A program made the translations under genes and the position numbers. This document shows positions 23,807 through 35,751 of a DNA stretch of 64,000 nucleotides, piece after piece (positions within the stretch are counted from its first letter, which is position 1; each line of letters begins with the position of its first letter). Where the stretch lies: contig NC_135553.1 in the NCBI RefSeq assembly GCF_964340395.1, positions 27,261,449 to 27,325,448 of the forward strand, given 5' to 3'. The DNA is from Glandiceps talaboti (lineage: Eukaryota > Hemichordata > Enteropneusta > Spengelidae). The notes beneath the pieces are model-generated. The model worked only from the letters and a program-made list of their open reading frames with translations. It had not been told where the DNA came from and made no database searches.

Positions 23807-26655
23807 GAACCTAACATTAATCCAAGAACCTAACGTAAATATATTAGAATTAATCCAAGAACCTAACGTTATGTTAGAATTAATCCAAGAACCTAACATT
23901 ATATTAGAATTAATCCAAGAACCTAACATTATGTTAGAATTAATCCAAGAACCTAACATTATGTTAGAATTAATCCAAGAACCTAACATTATGTTAGAAT
24001 TAATCCAAGAACCTAACATTATATTAGAATTAATCCAAGAACCTAACGTTATATTAGAATTAATCCAAGAACCTAACATTATATTAGAATTAATCCAAGA
24101 ACCTAACATTATGTTAGAATTAATCCAAGAACCTAACGTTATATTAGAATTAATCCAAGAACCTAACGTTATATTAGAATTAATCCAAGAACCTAACATT
24201 ATGTTAGAATTAATCCAAGAACCTAACGTTATATTAGAATTAATCCAAGAACCTAACATTATATTAGAATTAATCCAAGAACCTAACGTTATGTTAGAAT
24301 TAATCCAAGAACCTAACATTATATTAGAATTAATCAAAGAACCTAACGTTATGTTAGAATTAATCCAAGAACCTAACATTATATTAGAATTAATCAAAGA
24401 ACCTAACGTTATGTTAGAATTAATCCAAGAACCTAACGTTATATTAGAATTAATCCAAGAACCTAACATTATATTAGAATTAATCCAAGAACCTAACATT
24501 ATGTTAGAATTAATCCAAGAACCTAACGTTATATTAGAATTAATCCAAGAACCTAACATTATATTAGAATTAATCCAAGAACCTAACGTTATGTTAGAAT
24601 TAATCCAAGAACCTAACATTATATTAGAATTAATCCAAGAACCTAACATTATGTTAGAATTAATCCAAGAACCTAACGTTATGTTAGAATTAATCCAAGA
24701 ACCTAACATTATGTTAGAATTAATCCAAGAACCTAACATTATGTTAGAATTAATCCAAGAACCTAACATTATGTTAGAATTAATCCAAGAACCTAACATT
24801 ATATTAGAATTAATCCAAGAACCTAACGTTATATTAGAATTAATCCAAGAACCTAACATTATATTAGAATTAATCCAAGAACCTAACATTATGTTAGAAT
24901 TAATCCAAGAACCTAACGTTATATTAGAATTAATCCAAGAACCTAACGTTATATTAGAATTAATCCAAGAACCTAACATTATGTTAGAATTAATCCAAGA
25001 ACCTAACGTTATATTAGAATTAATCCAAGAACCTAACATTATATTAGAATTAATCCAAGAACCTAACGTTATGTTAGAATTAATCCAAGAACCTAACATT
25101 ATATTAGAATTAATCAAAGAACCTAACGTTATGTTAGAATTAATCCAAGAACCTAACATTATATTAGAATTAATCAAAGAACCTAACGTTATGTTAGAAT
25201 TAATCCAAGAACCTAACATTATATTAGAATTAATCAAAGAACCTAACGTTATGTTAGAATTAATCCAAGAACCTAACGTTATATTAGAATTAATCCAAGA
25301 ACCTAACATTATATTAGAATTAATCCAAGAACCTAACATTATGTTAGAATTAATCCAAGAACCTAACGTTATATTAGAATTAATCCAAGAACCTAACATT
25401 ATATTAGAATTAATCCAAGAACCTAACGTTATGTTAGAATTAATCCAAGAACCTAACATTATATTAGAATTAATCCAAGAACCTAACATTATGTTAGAAT
25501 TAATCCAAGAACCTAACGTTATGTTAGAATTAATCCAAGAACCTAACATTATATTAGAATTAATCAAAGAACCTAACGTTATGTTAGAATTAATCCAAGA
25601 ACCTAACATTATATTAGAATTAATCAAAGAACCTAACGTTATATTAGAATTAATCCAAGAACCTAACGTTATATTAGAATTAATCCAAGAACCTAACATT
25701 ATATTAGAATTAATCCAAGAACCTAACATTATGTTAGAATTAATCCAAGAACCTAACATTATGTTAGAATTAATCCAAGAACCTAACATTATGTTAGAAT
25801 TAATCCAAGAACCTATTAAACGTAAATATATTAGAATTAATCCAAGAACCTAACATTATGTTAGAATTAATCCAAGAACCTAACGTTATATTAGAATTAA
25901 CCCAAGAACCTAACATTATGTTAGAATTAATCCAAGAACCTAACATTATATTAGAATTAACCCAAGAACCTAACATTATGTTAGAATTAATCCAAGAACC
26001 TAACATTATGTTAGAATTAATCCAAGAACCTAACGTTATATTAGAATTAATCCAAGAACCTAACATTATATTAGAATTAATCCAAGAACCTAACGTTATA
26101 TTAGAATTAATCCAAGAACCTAACATTATATTAGAATTAATCCAAGAACCTAACGTTATGTTAGAATTAATCCAAGAACCTAACATTATGTTAGAATTAA
26201 TCCAAGAACCTAACGTTATATTAGAATTAATCCAAGAACCTAACATTATATTAGAATTAATCCAAGAACCTAACGTTGTATTAGAATTAATCCAAGAACC
26301 TAACATTATATTAGAATTAATCCAAGAACCTAACGTTATATTAGAATTAATCCAAGAACCTAACGTTATATTAGAATTAATCCAAGAACCTAACGTTATA
26401 TTAGAATTAATCCAAGAACCTAACGTTATATTAGAATTAATCCAAGAACCTAACGTTATATTAGAATTAATCCAAGAACCTAACGTTATATTAGAATTAA
26501 TCCAAGAACCTAACACTATATTAGAATTAATCCAAGAACCTAACGTTATATTAGAATTAATCCAAGAACCTAACGTTATATTAGAATTAATCCAAGAACC
26601 TAACGTTATATTAGAATTAATCCAAGAACCTAACATTATATTAGAATTAATCCAA
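23807..26655. repeat. Minisatellite, 30-bp unit, about 95 copies, with higher-order structure
   Basis: The unit is TAATCCAAGAACCTAAC then ATT or GTT then ATATTAGAAT or ATGTTAGAAT. Variants are confined to three sites: CCAAGA/CAAAGA, ACATT/ACGTT and ATATT/ATGTT. The only structural break is near 25813-25830, where ACCTATTAAACGTAAATA resembles the first copy at 23828. Because 30 is divisible by 3, one frame on each strand stays open for up to 684 codons. Both translations are simple decamer repeats, and I treat them as non-coding. Confidence 0.98.
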
Positions 26656-27435
26656 AGTTGAAGGTAGACTAAACATTGTGTTTCTTCTGGATTAATTTGT
26701 CTTAAAAAATTGTTGCAATCAATGTATCAATGTCATTGTAAAAATTACAAACCTGCAAGCCATATGGGACTGTAGATAAGAACAGTTAATTGTTTACAGT
26801 AATTACCAGTAAGTAAGGGACGATAGCACATTGTCGCAAAAGCTCAACAAATGAAAATTGTTCATTTAGGTCAAAACCTCCTCCCCCTCCCCCTAGATGA
26901 ACAGTCACAAGTGCGACATCAAATATTCATATATGTGAACTATGATGAAAACTATAGCGGTCACACCACTACAATTGATGTAATGTAAAAACAGGATTAT
27001 AAACACATTAAAATATGTACTACCAGAAACCCAGCACCATATCTCACATTAGATGTAAATTTTTATCAACTTATCAACATCTCAGTAGTAAATACAAAAG
27101 CTGTTATCATTGATGGAGTGAAAGTTTTCATTGAAATTTGGTTAGAAGTGCAAAAATGAAGTTCAGCAATCAGATTGATGCCAGACATCCTCCCCTCTAA
27201 ACAAAGTCTTATGAGAAATAGTGGATGCGGAAACTGACATCAACTTAAAAAGACAATATAAAACTATTCTTCCAATCTGTAATCTGAAGGGAAGAAATAA
27301 ATAACACAGAGATAATTTGGAAAACAATGGAAAACCTGAACTAGACACTCACGCATGAAAGAAAATATACAAAATAAAATAAAAAATCTACCAACCCCAC
27401 CTATTCTAAAATTGAGCGTAATCGGAACAACACAA
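26656..27435. other. AT-rich spacer
   Basis: A CT-rich tract occurs near 26877-26895. No gene or element was recognised. Confidence 0.5.
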
Positions 27436-28530
27436 TTTTTTAGCACAACTGAACTGATAAGGTTCAGTAGAGCTATAGGCATCACTATAAGTGTCTGTAT
27501 GTGTGTGTGGGGGGGGGGGTGTAAACAACTTAAAGTCAAAAACCACCAGACCAATTGCCATGATATTTGGTGGGTATATTACCTTGGGTGTCTAGTTGGG
27601 ATATAATTCAAATCAAAATGATCATATCACCGGTGTGTGATTCGAATCAAAAAATGATTTTTTTTGGTGAAATGTCTAGGAATATTTAGGCCAGATGAGT
27701 ACAGAAATGATTGTTTTATAGATCTGATTAAACCATTAAAGATTTTATGAGGTACTTAACATAATGTATCAAGTGTGTGTGAATGACACTGGAATTAATC
27801 TCTCATTGAGGTTGCTTGGCAACATTGTCTACCTAACTTTAACACAGAACTACAGGTTGGTTCAAGGTAAAATGCCTGTCTGTCTGTCTGTATGTCTGTC
27901 TGTCAGTCTTGTAGATAATGCAAGTGATTTTGGTATTGAGCTTTCCCTCTCAGACTACTGGGGATGAAATTTGGTTATGATTCTGAAAGTGTTACTGATA
28001 GTCTGCAAATTGTAAGTGGGTCACACTTATGTAATTGGCCCTAGCAACCAAGACCATGCCCTTAGCAACAACCAAAATGCCGCCATTTATTTTGATTAAA
28101 TAACAATATCATCTCGTAGGCAAGTGAGTAAACATTCAAAAAATGTATGCAATATCCCTAGCAACTGTGACCATGCCCATAGCAACAGCCAAATGGTTGT
28201 GCATTTCACAAAGATAACAAGGATTCTTAGACAAGTGAACAAACATTCAACAAGTGTATGCAAATATGCCTAGCAACAAGACCTTGCCCATGGCAACAGC
28301 CAAATGATCACAGATATTGCAAAGATAACAATGTGGATTAATAGACAATTGAATGAACATTCAAACAGTGTCTTCAAATATTTCTAGCAACATAACCACA
28401 CCCATAGCAACAACCAAATGATCGCCTATATTGCAAAGATAACAACAGGGCTGGATAGGCAACTGGATAATCATTCAGCAAATGAACACCTATACCTAGC
28501 ATGGCTCAGCATGTAGGTGAACAGTTTTAA
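27436..28530 (-). mobile_element. Helitron-like element, main subfamily, 5' end missing
   Basis: The left edge is TTTTTAGCACAACTG followed by the stem ACTGAAC-TGATAAG-GTTCAGT and then AGAGCTATAGGCAT. A TG/G-run microsatellite (27497-27522) and the conserved AACTTAAAGTCAAAAACCAC segment follow. From 27660 to 28040 there is a module with its own GTCT tract (27875-27905) that is shared with 35990-36350. Core repeats with CCTAGCAAC...CATAGCAAC occupy about 28040-28510. The right end motif GGCACTATTTT is absent. Confidence 0.7.
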
Positions 28531-28801
28531 CCATTATTTACATAATGGTCTATGTAGTGTACATTGGAAGTGTACTTTCTAATAATTTACATAATGGCAT
28601 ATGTACACCTGTATATCGGAAATGTACTTTCCACTAAATTTTCATGATGATCTATGTGCACCTGTATATGCATGCACTAAACATACTTTCCAGTGTGTAG
28701 TTCAGTGAGCAATGACTGTTTGTTAGAATCTGCCCCAAACTTTCACAAAGAGTTGTGACAAATTAAGAATTTACTCAAGTTGATCTTTGGTGCTGCTGTA
28801 G

Positions 28802-28991
28802 TTTCTTGGGATTACCTAATAGCTCCCATTGTACTCCATGTAATTTCCGCAAGAAATCAATAACATACGTAGCGCCAGCTGAACATCTTATGTTTCATCA
28901 AGTTTCACCAATAGTCTCGATCCCAAAAGGAACAAAAGTATGTGCCAATTGTGATCATCAGATTTTCCAAAGAAAACCATCTATTCAGTGA
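28802..28991 (+). CDS. Possible 3'-terminal exon or domain fragment with two CxxC pairs, unknown family
   Basis: After a GCTGCTGTAG acceptor-like site, an open frame encodes about 60 residues before TGA at 28989-28991. It contains HCTPCNFRKK, then VAPAEHLMFHQVSP, IPKGTKVCANCDHQ and a short tail. Two CxxC pairs about 40 residues apart could bind zinc. Composition is protein-like, but no family is recognised, and no partner exon is evident. A fragment of a mobile element protein is as likely as a host exon. Confidence 0.28.
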
Positions 28992-29371
28992 TTGTATTTG
29001 CCTGAAGGCAATCCATAATGAAATGGTAAATAGAACACGAAGTCTTGAAAAAGTCTAATTAACTCCGAGTCAGTAATACTAATGGTAGTTGAGGCATAGC
29101 ACCACTGACGACATTTTGTTTTCATTCAAATAATCTTTACATTATATCCATAACTACATATTAAGATATTTACATAAGTCCCTAAGGGCTAAATCAATTG
29201 AAACCACTTGCTAAACTGAAACAGAAAGGTGTATTGGGCAACAAAATGTAATTGATATTGCAACAATTCATCATATGGCTCAACAACAATCTTACCACTG
29301 AAATTTGCTATATTTTTCTTGAGCTACCTTTTAATCTGCAGATCATCAGTAAATCATTTGCAATGGAATTT

Positions 29372-31734
29372 GATAATTGATAAATATACTGACACATAAT
29401 AATTGATAAATATACTGACACATAATAATTGATAAATATACCGACACATAATAATTGATAAATATACTGACACATAATAATTGATAAATATACTGACAAA
29501 TAATAATTGATAAATATACTGACACATAATAATTGATAAATATACTGACACATAATAATTGATAAATATACCGACACATAATAATTGATAAATATACCGA
29601 CACATAATAATTGATAAATATACCGACACATAATAATTGATAAATATACCGACACACAATAATTGATAAATATACTGACACATAATAATTGATAAATATA
29701 CTGACACATAATAATTGATAAATATACTGACACATAATAATTGATAAATATACTGACACATAATAATTGATAAATATACTGACACATAATAATTGATAAA
29801 TATACTGACACATAATAATTGATAAATATACCGACACATAATAATTGATAAATATACCGACACATAATAATTGATAAATATACTGACACATAATAATTGA
29901 TAAATATACTGACACATAATAATTGATAAATATACTGACACATAATAATTGATAAATATACTGACACATAATAATTGATAAATATACTGACACATAATAA
30001 TTGATAAATATACTGACACATAATAATTGATAAATATACTGGCACATAATAATTGATAAATATACTGACACATAATAATTGATAAATATACTGACACATA
30101 ATAATTGATAAATATACTGACACATAATAATTGATAAATATACTGGCACATAATAATTGATAAATATACTGACAAATAATAATTGATAAATATACTGACA
30201 CATAATAATTGATAAATATACTGACACATAATAATTGATAAATATACTGACACATAATAATTGATAAATATACTGACATATAATAATTGATAAATATACT
30301 GGCACATAATAATTGATAAATATACTGGCACATAATAATTGATAAATATACTGACACATAATAATTGATAAATATACTGACACATAATAATTGATAAATA
30401 TACCGACACATAATAATTGATAAATATACCGACACATAATAATTGATAAATATACTGACAAATAATAATTGATAAATATACCGACACATAATAATTGATA
30501 AATATACTGACAAATAATAATTGATAAATATACTGACAAATAATAATTGATAAATATACTGACACATAATAATTGATAAATATACTGACACATAATAATT
30601 GATAAATATACTGACACATAATAATTGATAAATATACTGACACATAATAATTGATAAATATACTGACACATAATAATTGATAAATATACTGACAAATAAT
30701 AATTGATAAATATACTGACACATAATAATTGATAAATATACTGACACATAATAATTGATAAATATACTGGCACATAATAATTGATAAATATACTGACACA
30801 TAATAATTGATAAATATACTGACATATAATAATTGATAAATATACTGGCACATAATAATTGATAAATATACTGACACATAATAATTGATAAATATACTGA
30901 CACATAATAATTGATAAATATACTGACACATAATAATTGATAAATATACTGACACATAATAATTGATAAATATACCGACACATAATAATTGATAAATATA
31001 CCGACACATAATAATTGATAAATATACCAACAAATAATAATTGATAAATATACCGACACATAATAATTGATAAATATACTGACAAATAATAATTGATAAA
31101 TATACTGACACATAATAATTGATAAATATACTGACACATAATAATTGATAAATATACTGACACATAATAATTGATAAATATACTGACACATAATAATTGA
31201 TAAATATACTGACACATAATAATTGATAAATATACTGACACATAATAATTGATAAATATACTGACAAATAATAATTGATAAATATACTGACACATAATAA
31301 TTGATAAATATACTGACACATAATAATTGATAAATATACTGGCACATAATAATTGATAAATATACTGACACATAATAATTGATAAATATACTGACACATA
31401 ATAATTGATAAATATACTGGCACATAATAATTGATAAATATACTGGCACATAATAATTGATAAATATACTGGCACATAATAATTGATAAATATACTGACA
31501 CATAATAATTGATAAATATACTGACACATAATAATTGATAAATATACTGACACATAATAATTGATAAATATACTGACACATAATAATTGATAAATATACT
31601 GACACATAATAATTGATAAATATACTGACACATAATAATTGATAAATATACTGACACATAATAATTGATAAATATACTGACACATAATAATTGATAAATA
31701 TACTGACAAATAATAATTGATAAATATACTGACT
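29372..31734. repeat. Minisatellite, 26-bp unit, about 90 copies
   Basis: The unit is AATTGATAAATATACTGA followed by CACATAAT. Variants include ATACCGAC for ATACTGAC, GACAAA, GGCACA, GACATA, and a single ACCAACAAA near 31026. The minus-strand unit has no TAA, TAG or TGA in any frame, so all three minus frames stay open for over 760 codons at once. That explains the very large overlapping open frames without any coding function. Confidence 0.98.
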
Positions 31735-32039
31735 AACTAACAACAGTTACCTAGTCCAAACAAATCATTTTCATGTTTATTTATACAGATAACAATAATA
31801 GGAAAAGCCTTTTTCTTTTTTGGATGAATCAAACTAGACAGGAGAATTTTTCTGATCTGTTGGCATTGAATTTTGATATAATACTGTGATAGTAGAACTC
31901 TGAGCTTAGTATCATAAATGGGTCAATGAATTCTTTTATTCCATAATGGTAATGGATAATTGTATATAAAATCGTAGCACAACTGTCTTCATCCACATGA
32001 TAATCCATCCTTGTTGTTACACATGCAATATGCACCATC
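31735..32039. other. AT-rich spacer
   Basis: Nothing recognised. Confidence 0.45.
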
Positions 32040-32280
32040 ATTTTAGTGTTGCTATGTGCAGTTTCTGAGTTACTATGTGATTTTTGTCATTTTTTAAAAA
32101 TATTTATCTACTTGCCTAACTTACTGTCTTGTTGTCTTTGCCATATGCAAAATCATTTGGCTGTTGCTCTGGGCATTGTCTTATTGCTAGTTAAACATCA
32201 GATCACGTTTTTACCACAACTGAACTGATAATGTTCAGTAGTGGTATAGGCATGGTGCGGTGTCTGTCCGTCCGTCTGCC

Positions 32281-32330
<50 letters not shown>

Positions 32331-32345
32331 TTTATGATGTAGGCT
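32040..32345. mobile_element. Helitron-like fragments in opposite orientations
   Basis: About 32100-32195 has core-like sequence on the + strand (AATCATTTGGCTGTTGCTC, CTTATTGCTAG). From 32208 the reverse-oriented 3' end begins with TTTTTACCACAACTG, the hairpin ACTGAACTGATAATGTTCAGT, TAGTGGTATAGGCATGG, GTCCGTCC, and a TG microsatellite to about 32328. The arrangement mirrors that at 22325-22745. Confidence 0.6.
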
Positions 32346-33584
32346 TGGGGAATAATGTATATGATAATTTGAGGCTATTTCTGATCACTGTAATTAATAA
32401 AGTTCCAATAAACCATTTTGTACAAAATGACTATAATGATCTAAACAATATTAATAGAACTTGATAGAGTGAAAGTAGTCAAAACAATTTAGCCTAAATG
32501 TATATAAAACATTTCTAGTGTTTTCTGTAGTAACAGGGCGAAAGGTCCAAGCAAGAGGGGTATTGTTTTACAAAAGTGAACTCCGGGGTCATAATCACAG
32601 CAACAAAGATGAGTGAAATTAACTCACACCTTGAGGCTGTAGGCCACACAACTTCTATACCCAGTAGTTTGCCATGTCTTATATGTAATATTTGCTTCGA
32701 ATGTAGTACCAAAGAGTTGATTGCCCACTGATCTGTATATCCTTTCTTAGTAGTACCACAGTCTGTACATAGTCTAGTACTAAGCAATAAGCAAAGCCAG
32801 CAATCGATTCACAAAAACACTCAGATTGTAAATGAAATGACAAGTACCCATACTGCCTTGAGAGAATGAGGTGACTTCAATATAGGTTATTGTAGTACAT
32901 TGATATGTTACATAAATGTCTTACAGCAGACTGATCATCCTGTATGCTGCCTGGCACTGCCTAGAATCATGTATCATATAGTCACAGAAAGTTGTAATGG
33001 AGGTCAAGATGTAATGTATAAAAGATGTCGAAAGCACATTTCCACAAAATAAATATAGTCTGAAATGAGTATGATTTGATATAAATGAATAGTTTAGCCA
33101 AACCAGCAATGAGAATCACTATGTGGTATCATTCTAGTGTAACTCATCTTGAAGCTACAGCACAAACAAGGTTACCTTGGCTTTTCACTAATGGGACACT
33201 ATGTTTTTTGCCTCAAGATAGACACATTGATGATTAGTCGAGTTCCAATTCCTGAAAATGTTGCTGGAAAATGGTCTTGGAGGCATTTGTGGGTAAAAGC
33301 TGAAAGGCAACTTTTCTAGAGTTACTGTAATATAATGGTGCTGAATCCAAAAAACGTGCCTTCCAAGGAGGATTTTGATCTTTTACCCCTCAAATTTGCA
33401 TACATCTGCATTAATTTGACTTGTATGGTAAAATTTAATAGAAAGAAATATATTTGAGTAGAACTACTTTTATAAAGACTTCACAATGCCCCTTTCCCAC
33501 TTTTGACGGAGTAAGATGCATTTATCGAGCAGTGCATCAAGGGAAAATTGAATAAAACCTTAATTAAATCCTTTTAATAAATTC
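32346..33584. other. AT-rich non-coding stretch
   Basis: Short open frames only, with no domain or element recognised. Confidence 0.5.
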
Positions 33585-34553
33585 TTTAGCACAACTGAAG
33601 TGATAAGGTTCAATAGTGCTATAGGTATGGCAAAGTGTCTGTCCGTCTGTCTGTCTATCTGTATGTGGGTGTGTGTCTGTGTATGTGTCTGTGTGGGGTG
33701 TGTGTGTGTAAACATCTTAAAGTCAAAATACACTAGACCAATTGCCATGATATTTGGAGGATATATTACCGTGGGTGTCTAGTTGGGAAATTGTTCAAAT
33801 CAAAATGATCTTACCACTTATGTGTGATTCGGGTAAAAAAATGTGATTTATGATAAAAAAACTTAAACTCCAAAACTACTCAGCAGATCAATCTGAAATT
33901 TGGTTGCCACATTGTTAGAGGTGTTTTAGATGAAGAATTGTTCATGACATGATGATCCCATCGGTGATATGCAAACTAGGGTCAAAAATGTATCTTTTTG
34001 GTTAAAAATCTTTAATTCCAAAATCATTCAGCAGATTTGGGTTTAACTTTAATTGGAATACATCTGGGAATGTGTAGATTAAGCTGAATTCACAACGTGA
34101 TGATACCATCAGCAATATGCAAATTAGGTCTAAAAATGCCAATTTGGGTCAAAAACTTGTATCTTGAAACTGCGTGGTGAATGGGGTTGAAACTTGGTGA
34201 GGATGTTTCTAGAAGTGTTATTCTGCAGTTATTGTTAAAATAATTATGATACAATTGGCCCTAGCAACCATGACCATGCCCTTAGCAACAGTAAAATGGT
34301 GATGCATATTACAAAGATATCAACAGGGATGGCTAGGTAAGTGACTACAGATTCAAAATATGTATGCAAATATGCCTAGCAACAACCATGCCCTTAGCAA
34401 CAGCTTAATGACTTTATCTTGCAAAGATGAAAAGTGGGAAGGGCAGGCAAGTTAATTAAGATTCCAAAAATGTATGCAAATATGCCTAGCAACAAGACCA
34501 TGTCCATAGTAACAGCTAAATACTTTTGTGCTACAACACCATTGGCACTTTCT
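33585..34553 (-). mobile_element. Helitron-like element, near-complete copy of the main subfamily
   Basis: The left edge has TTTAGCACAACTGAAGTGAT, AAGGTTCA and TAGTGCTATAGGTATGG, then GTCT/TG microsatellite to about 33712. AACATCTTAAAGTC and repeated segments with AATTCCAAA..CA-CAGATT..GAAATTT and ATGCAAATTAGG follow. Two to three core units with CCTAGCAAC, CATAGTAAC and ATGCAAAT follow. The right edge is TTGTGCTACAACACCATTGG then CACTT. At about 970 bp it is the most compact complete copy here and the best template for a consensus. No open reading frame of note. Confidence 0.75.
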
Positions 34554-34781
34554 TTTTAATTCATATCCAGGACTTTAGCTTCTTAAAGCTCTCAATCTAG
34601 TTAGACTGTCTATGAAATATAACAAGTGTTCAATTTTCACATACAGAGGTTATGCAAAGAAAGCTTTTGTAAAGACCAGTGCCCAGAAAATGTTTTTAAA
34701 ATGTTTGTAGTTCTCTAAGAAGTATGGTTTTGTGATATGGATAGGAGGTAGAAAGCAAGGCTTTTGGTCTAGCTGTTCTTT

Positions 34782-34926
34782 ATTAGCTCCCCAAAGAGAG
34801 TGCTATTACAATTGGCTCCATCTGTCAATCTGTCCATCCGTCCGTACTATGTCATTTTATTTCTCAGATATGCTGTGTCCAATTTCTTTCAAACCTGACA
34901 CAACGGGACATATGCACATCAGTTTG
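34782..34926 (-). mobile_element. 3'-end fragment of another Helitron-like subfamily
   Basis: TAGCTCCCCAAAGAGAGTGC and ATTGGCTCC are followed by GTCAATCTGTCCATCCGTCC, a decayed GTCY tract, then AATTTCTTTCAAACCTGACA. The last segment is also found at 45427 after another GTCY tract. It is cut by the start of the next element at 34927. Confidence 0.5.
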
Positions 34927-35215
34927 TTTTTAGCACAACTGAACTGATAAGGTTCAGTAATGGTTATGGTGTGGTGTCTGTCTGTCTGTCTGTCTGCACA
35001 ACTTAAACTCCAAAAACGCTGGGCCGATTATGTTGATATTTGGTGGGGATGTTCCCTTGGTGTCTAGTTGGGAAATTGTTCAAAGCAACGTGATCGAATA
35101 ACAGATGTGTGATTTGGGTAGGAAAATGTCATTTTTGGTCAAATCAAACTTATACTCAAAAATTACTGTGCAGATTGGTCTGAAATTTGGTGGGGACATT
35201 CTTATAGGGGTGTAG

Positions 35216-35751
35216 TCTATCAGCTAGCCCTCGGATGTTCTTCAGATAAAATACAACACACAGCCGAACAACGCTATCGAGGATGGAACATCCGAGGTCT
35301 AGCGAATGTCATCAGGATATAAATAACTGCCAATCAGAGAACCGTATTAGCGACAAGCACAAACAGAGGACAATAGCTAAATTTTCATGCATATTCATCT
35401 TAAGGGGGCTTGTATAAATAACCACCAATGCGTTAACTGAAATGTGTGAATGACAACGTCTACACACTCATCAAACTCACAATTGCCATAAACCAATAAG
35501 CCATAGTAATGACGTAAATGTGTTTGTCAACACTTGCATGCAGAGATTCCCCGAGGTCATAGGTTATTGAATATATTAAAGTATATATATGCATATATGG
35601 CCCAACCCACCGCTTATCGTAATCTCAATGGAATGTCCGGTCTGAAAATGACATTCGCTAGACTGTTCGGGCAAGCCCTCACATGCGAACTTTGTTCGCT
35701 TATAGTTATAGCATCGAAAGAAAGCCCGAACGTCTAGCAGCAAGACTAATA
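35216..35751. mobile_element. MITE-like insertion with a hairpin at each end
   Basis: The segment interrupts a Helitron-like element and is flanked by GGGGTGTAG (35207-35215) and GGGGTTTAG (35752-35760), a possible 9-bp target duplication with one mismatch. At the left, GCTAGCCCTCGGATGTTC (35223-35240) pairs with GAACATCCGAGGTCTAGC (35286-35303). At the right, GCTAGACTGTTCGGGC (35657-35672) pairs with GCCCGAACGTCTAGC (35724-35738). All arms share GCTAG(A/C)C near TCGG, so the outer arms also form loose terminal inverted repeats. It codes for nothing recognisable. A hAT- or Mutator-like non-autonomous element would fit an 8-9-bp duplication, but the superfamily is not resolved. Confidence 0.6.

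Noticed and set aside
23807-26655. Telomere-like words (CCTAAC) in each unit
   Set aside because: There is no tandem CCCTAA/TTAGGG run; the word is one part of a 30-bp unit.
23747-26661. Long open frames (up to 684 codons) on both strands with decamer peptide repeats
   Set aside because: They follow from a 30-bp unit without stops in one frame per strand; both strands are equally open and there is no codon-level constraint, so I do not call proteins.
29308-31743. Three overlapping minus-strand frames of 767-811 codons
   Set aside because: The 26-bp unit lacks stop triplets in all minus frames; simultaneous openness of three frames argues against coding.
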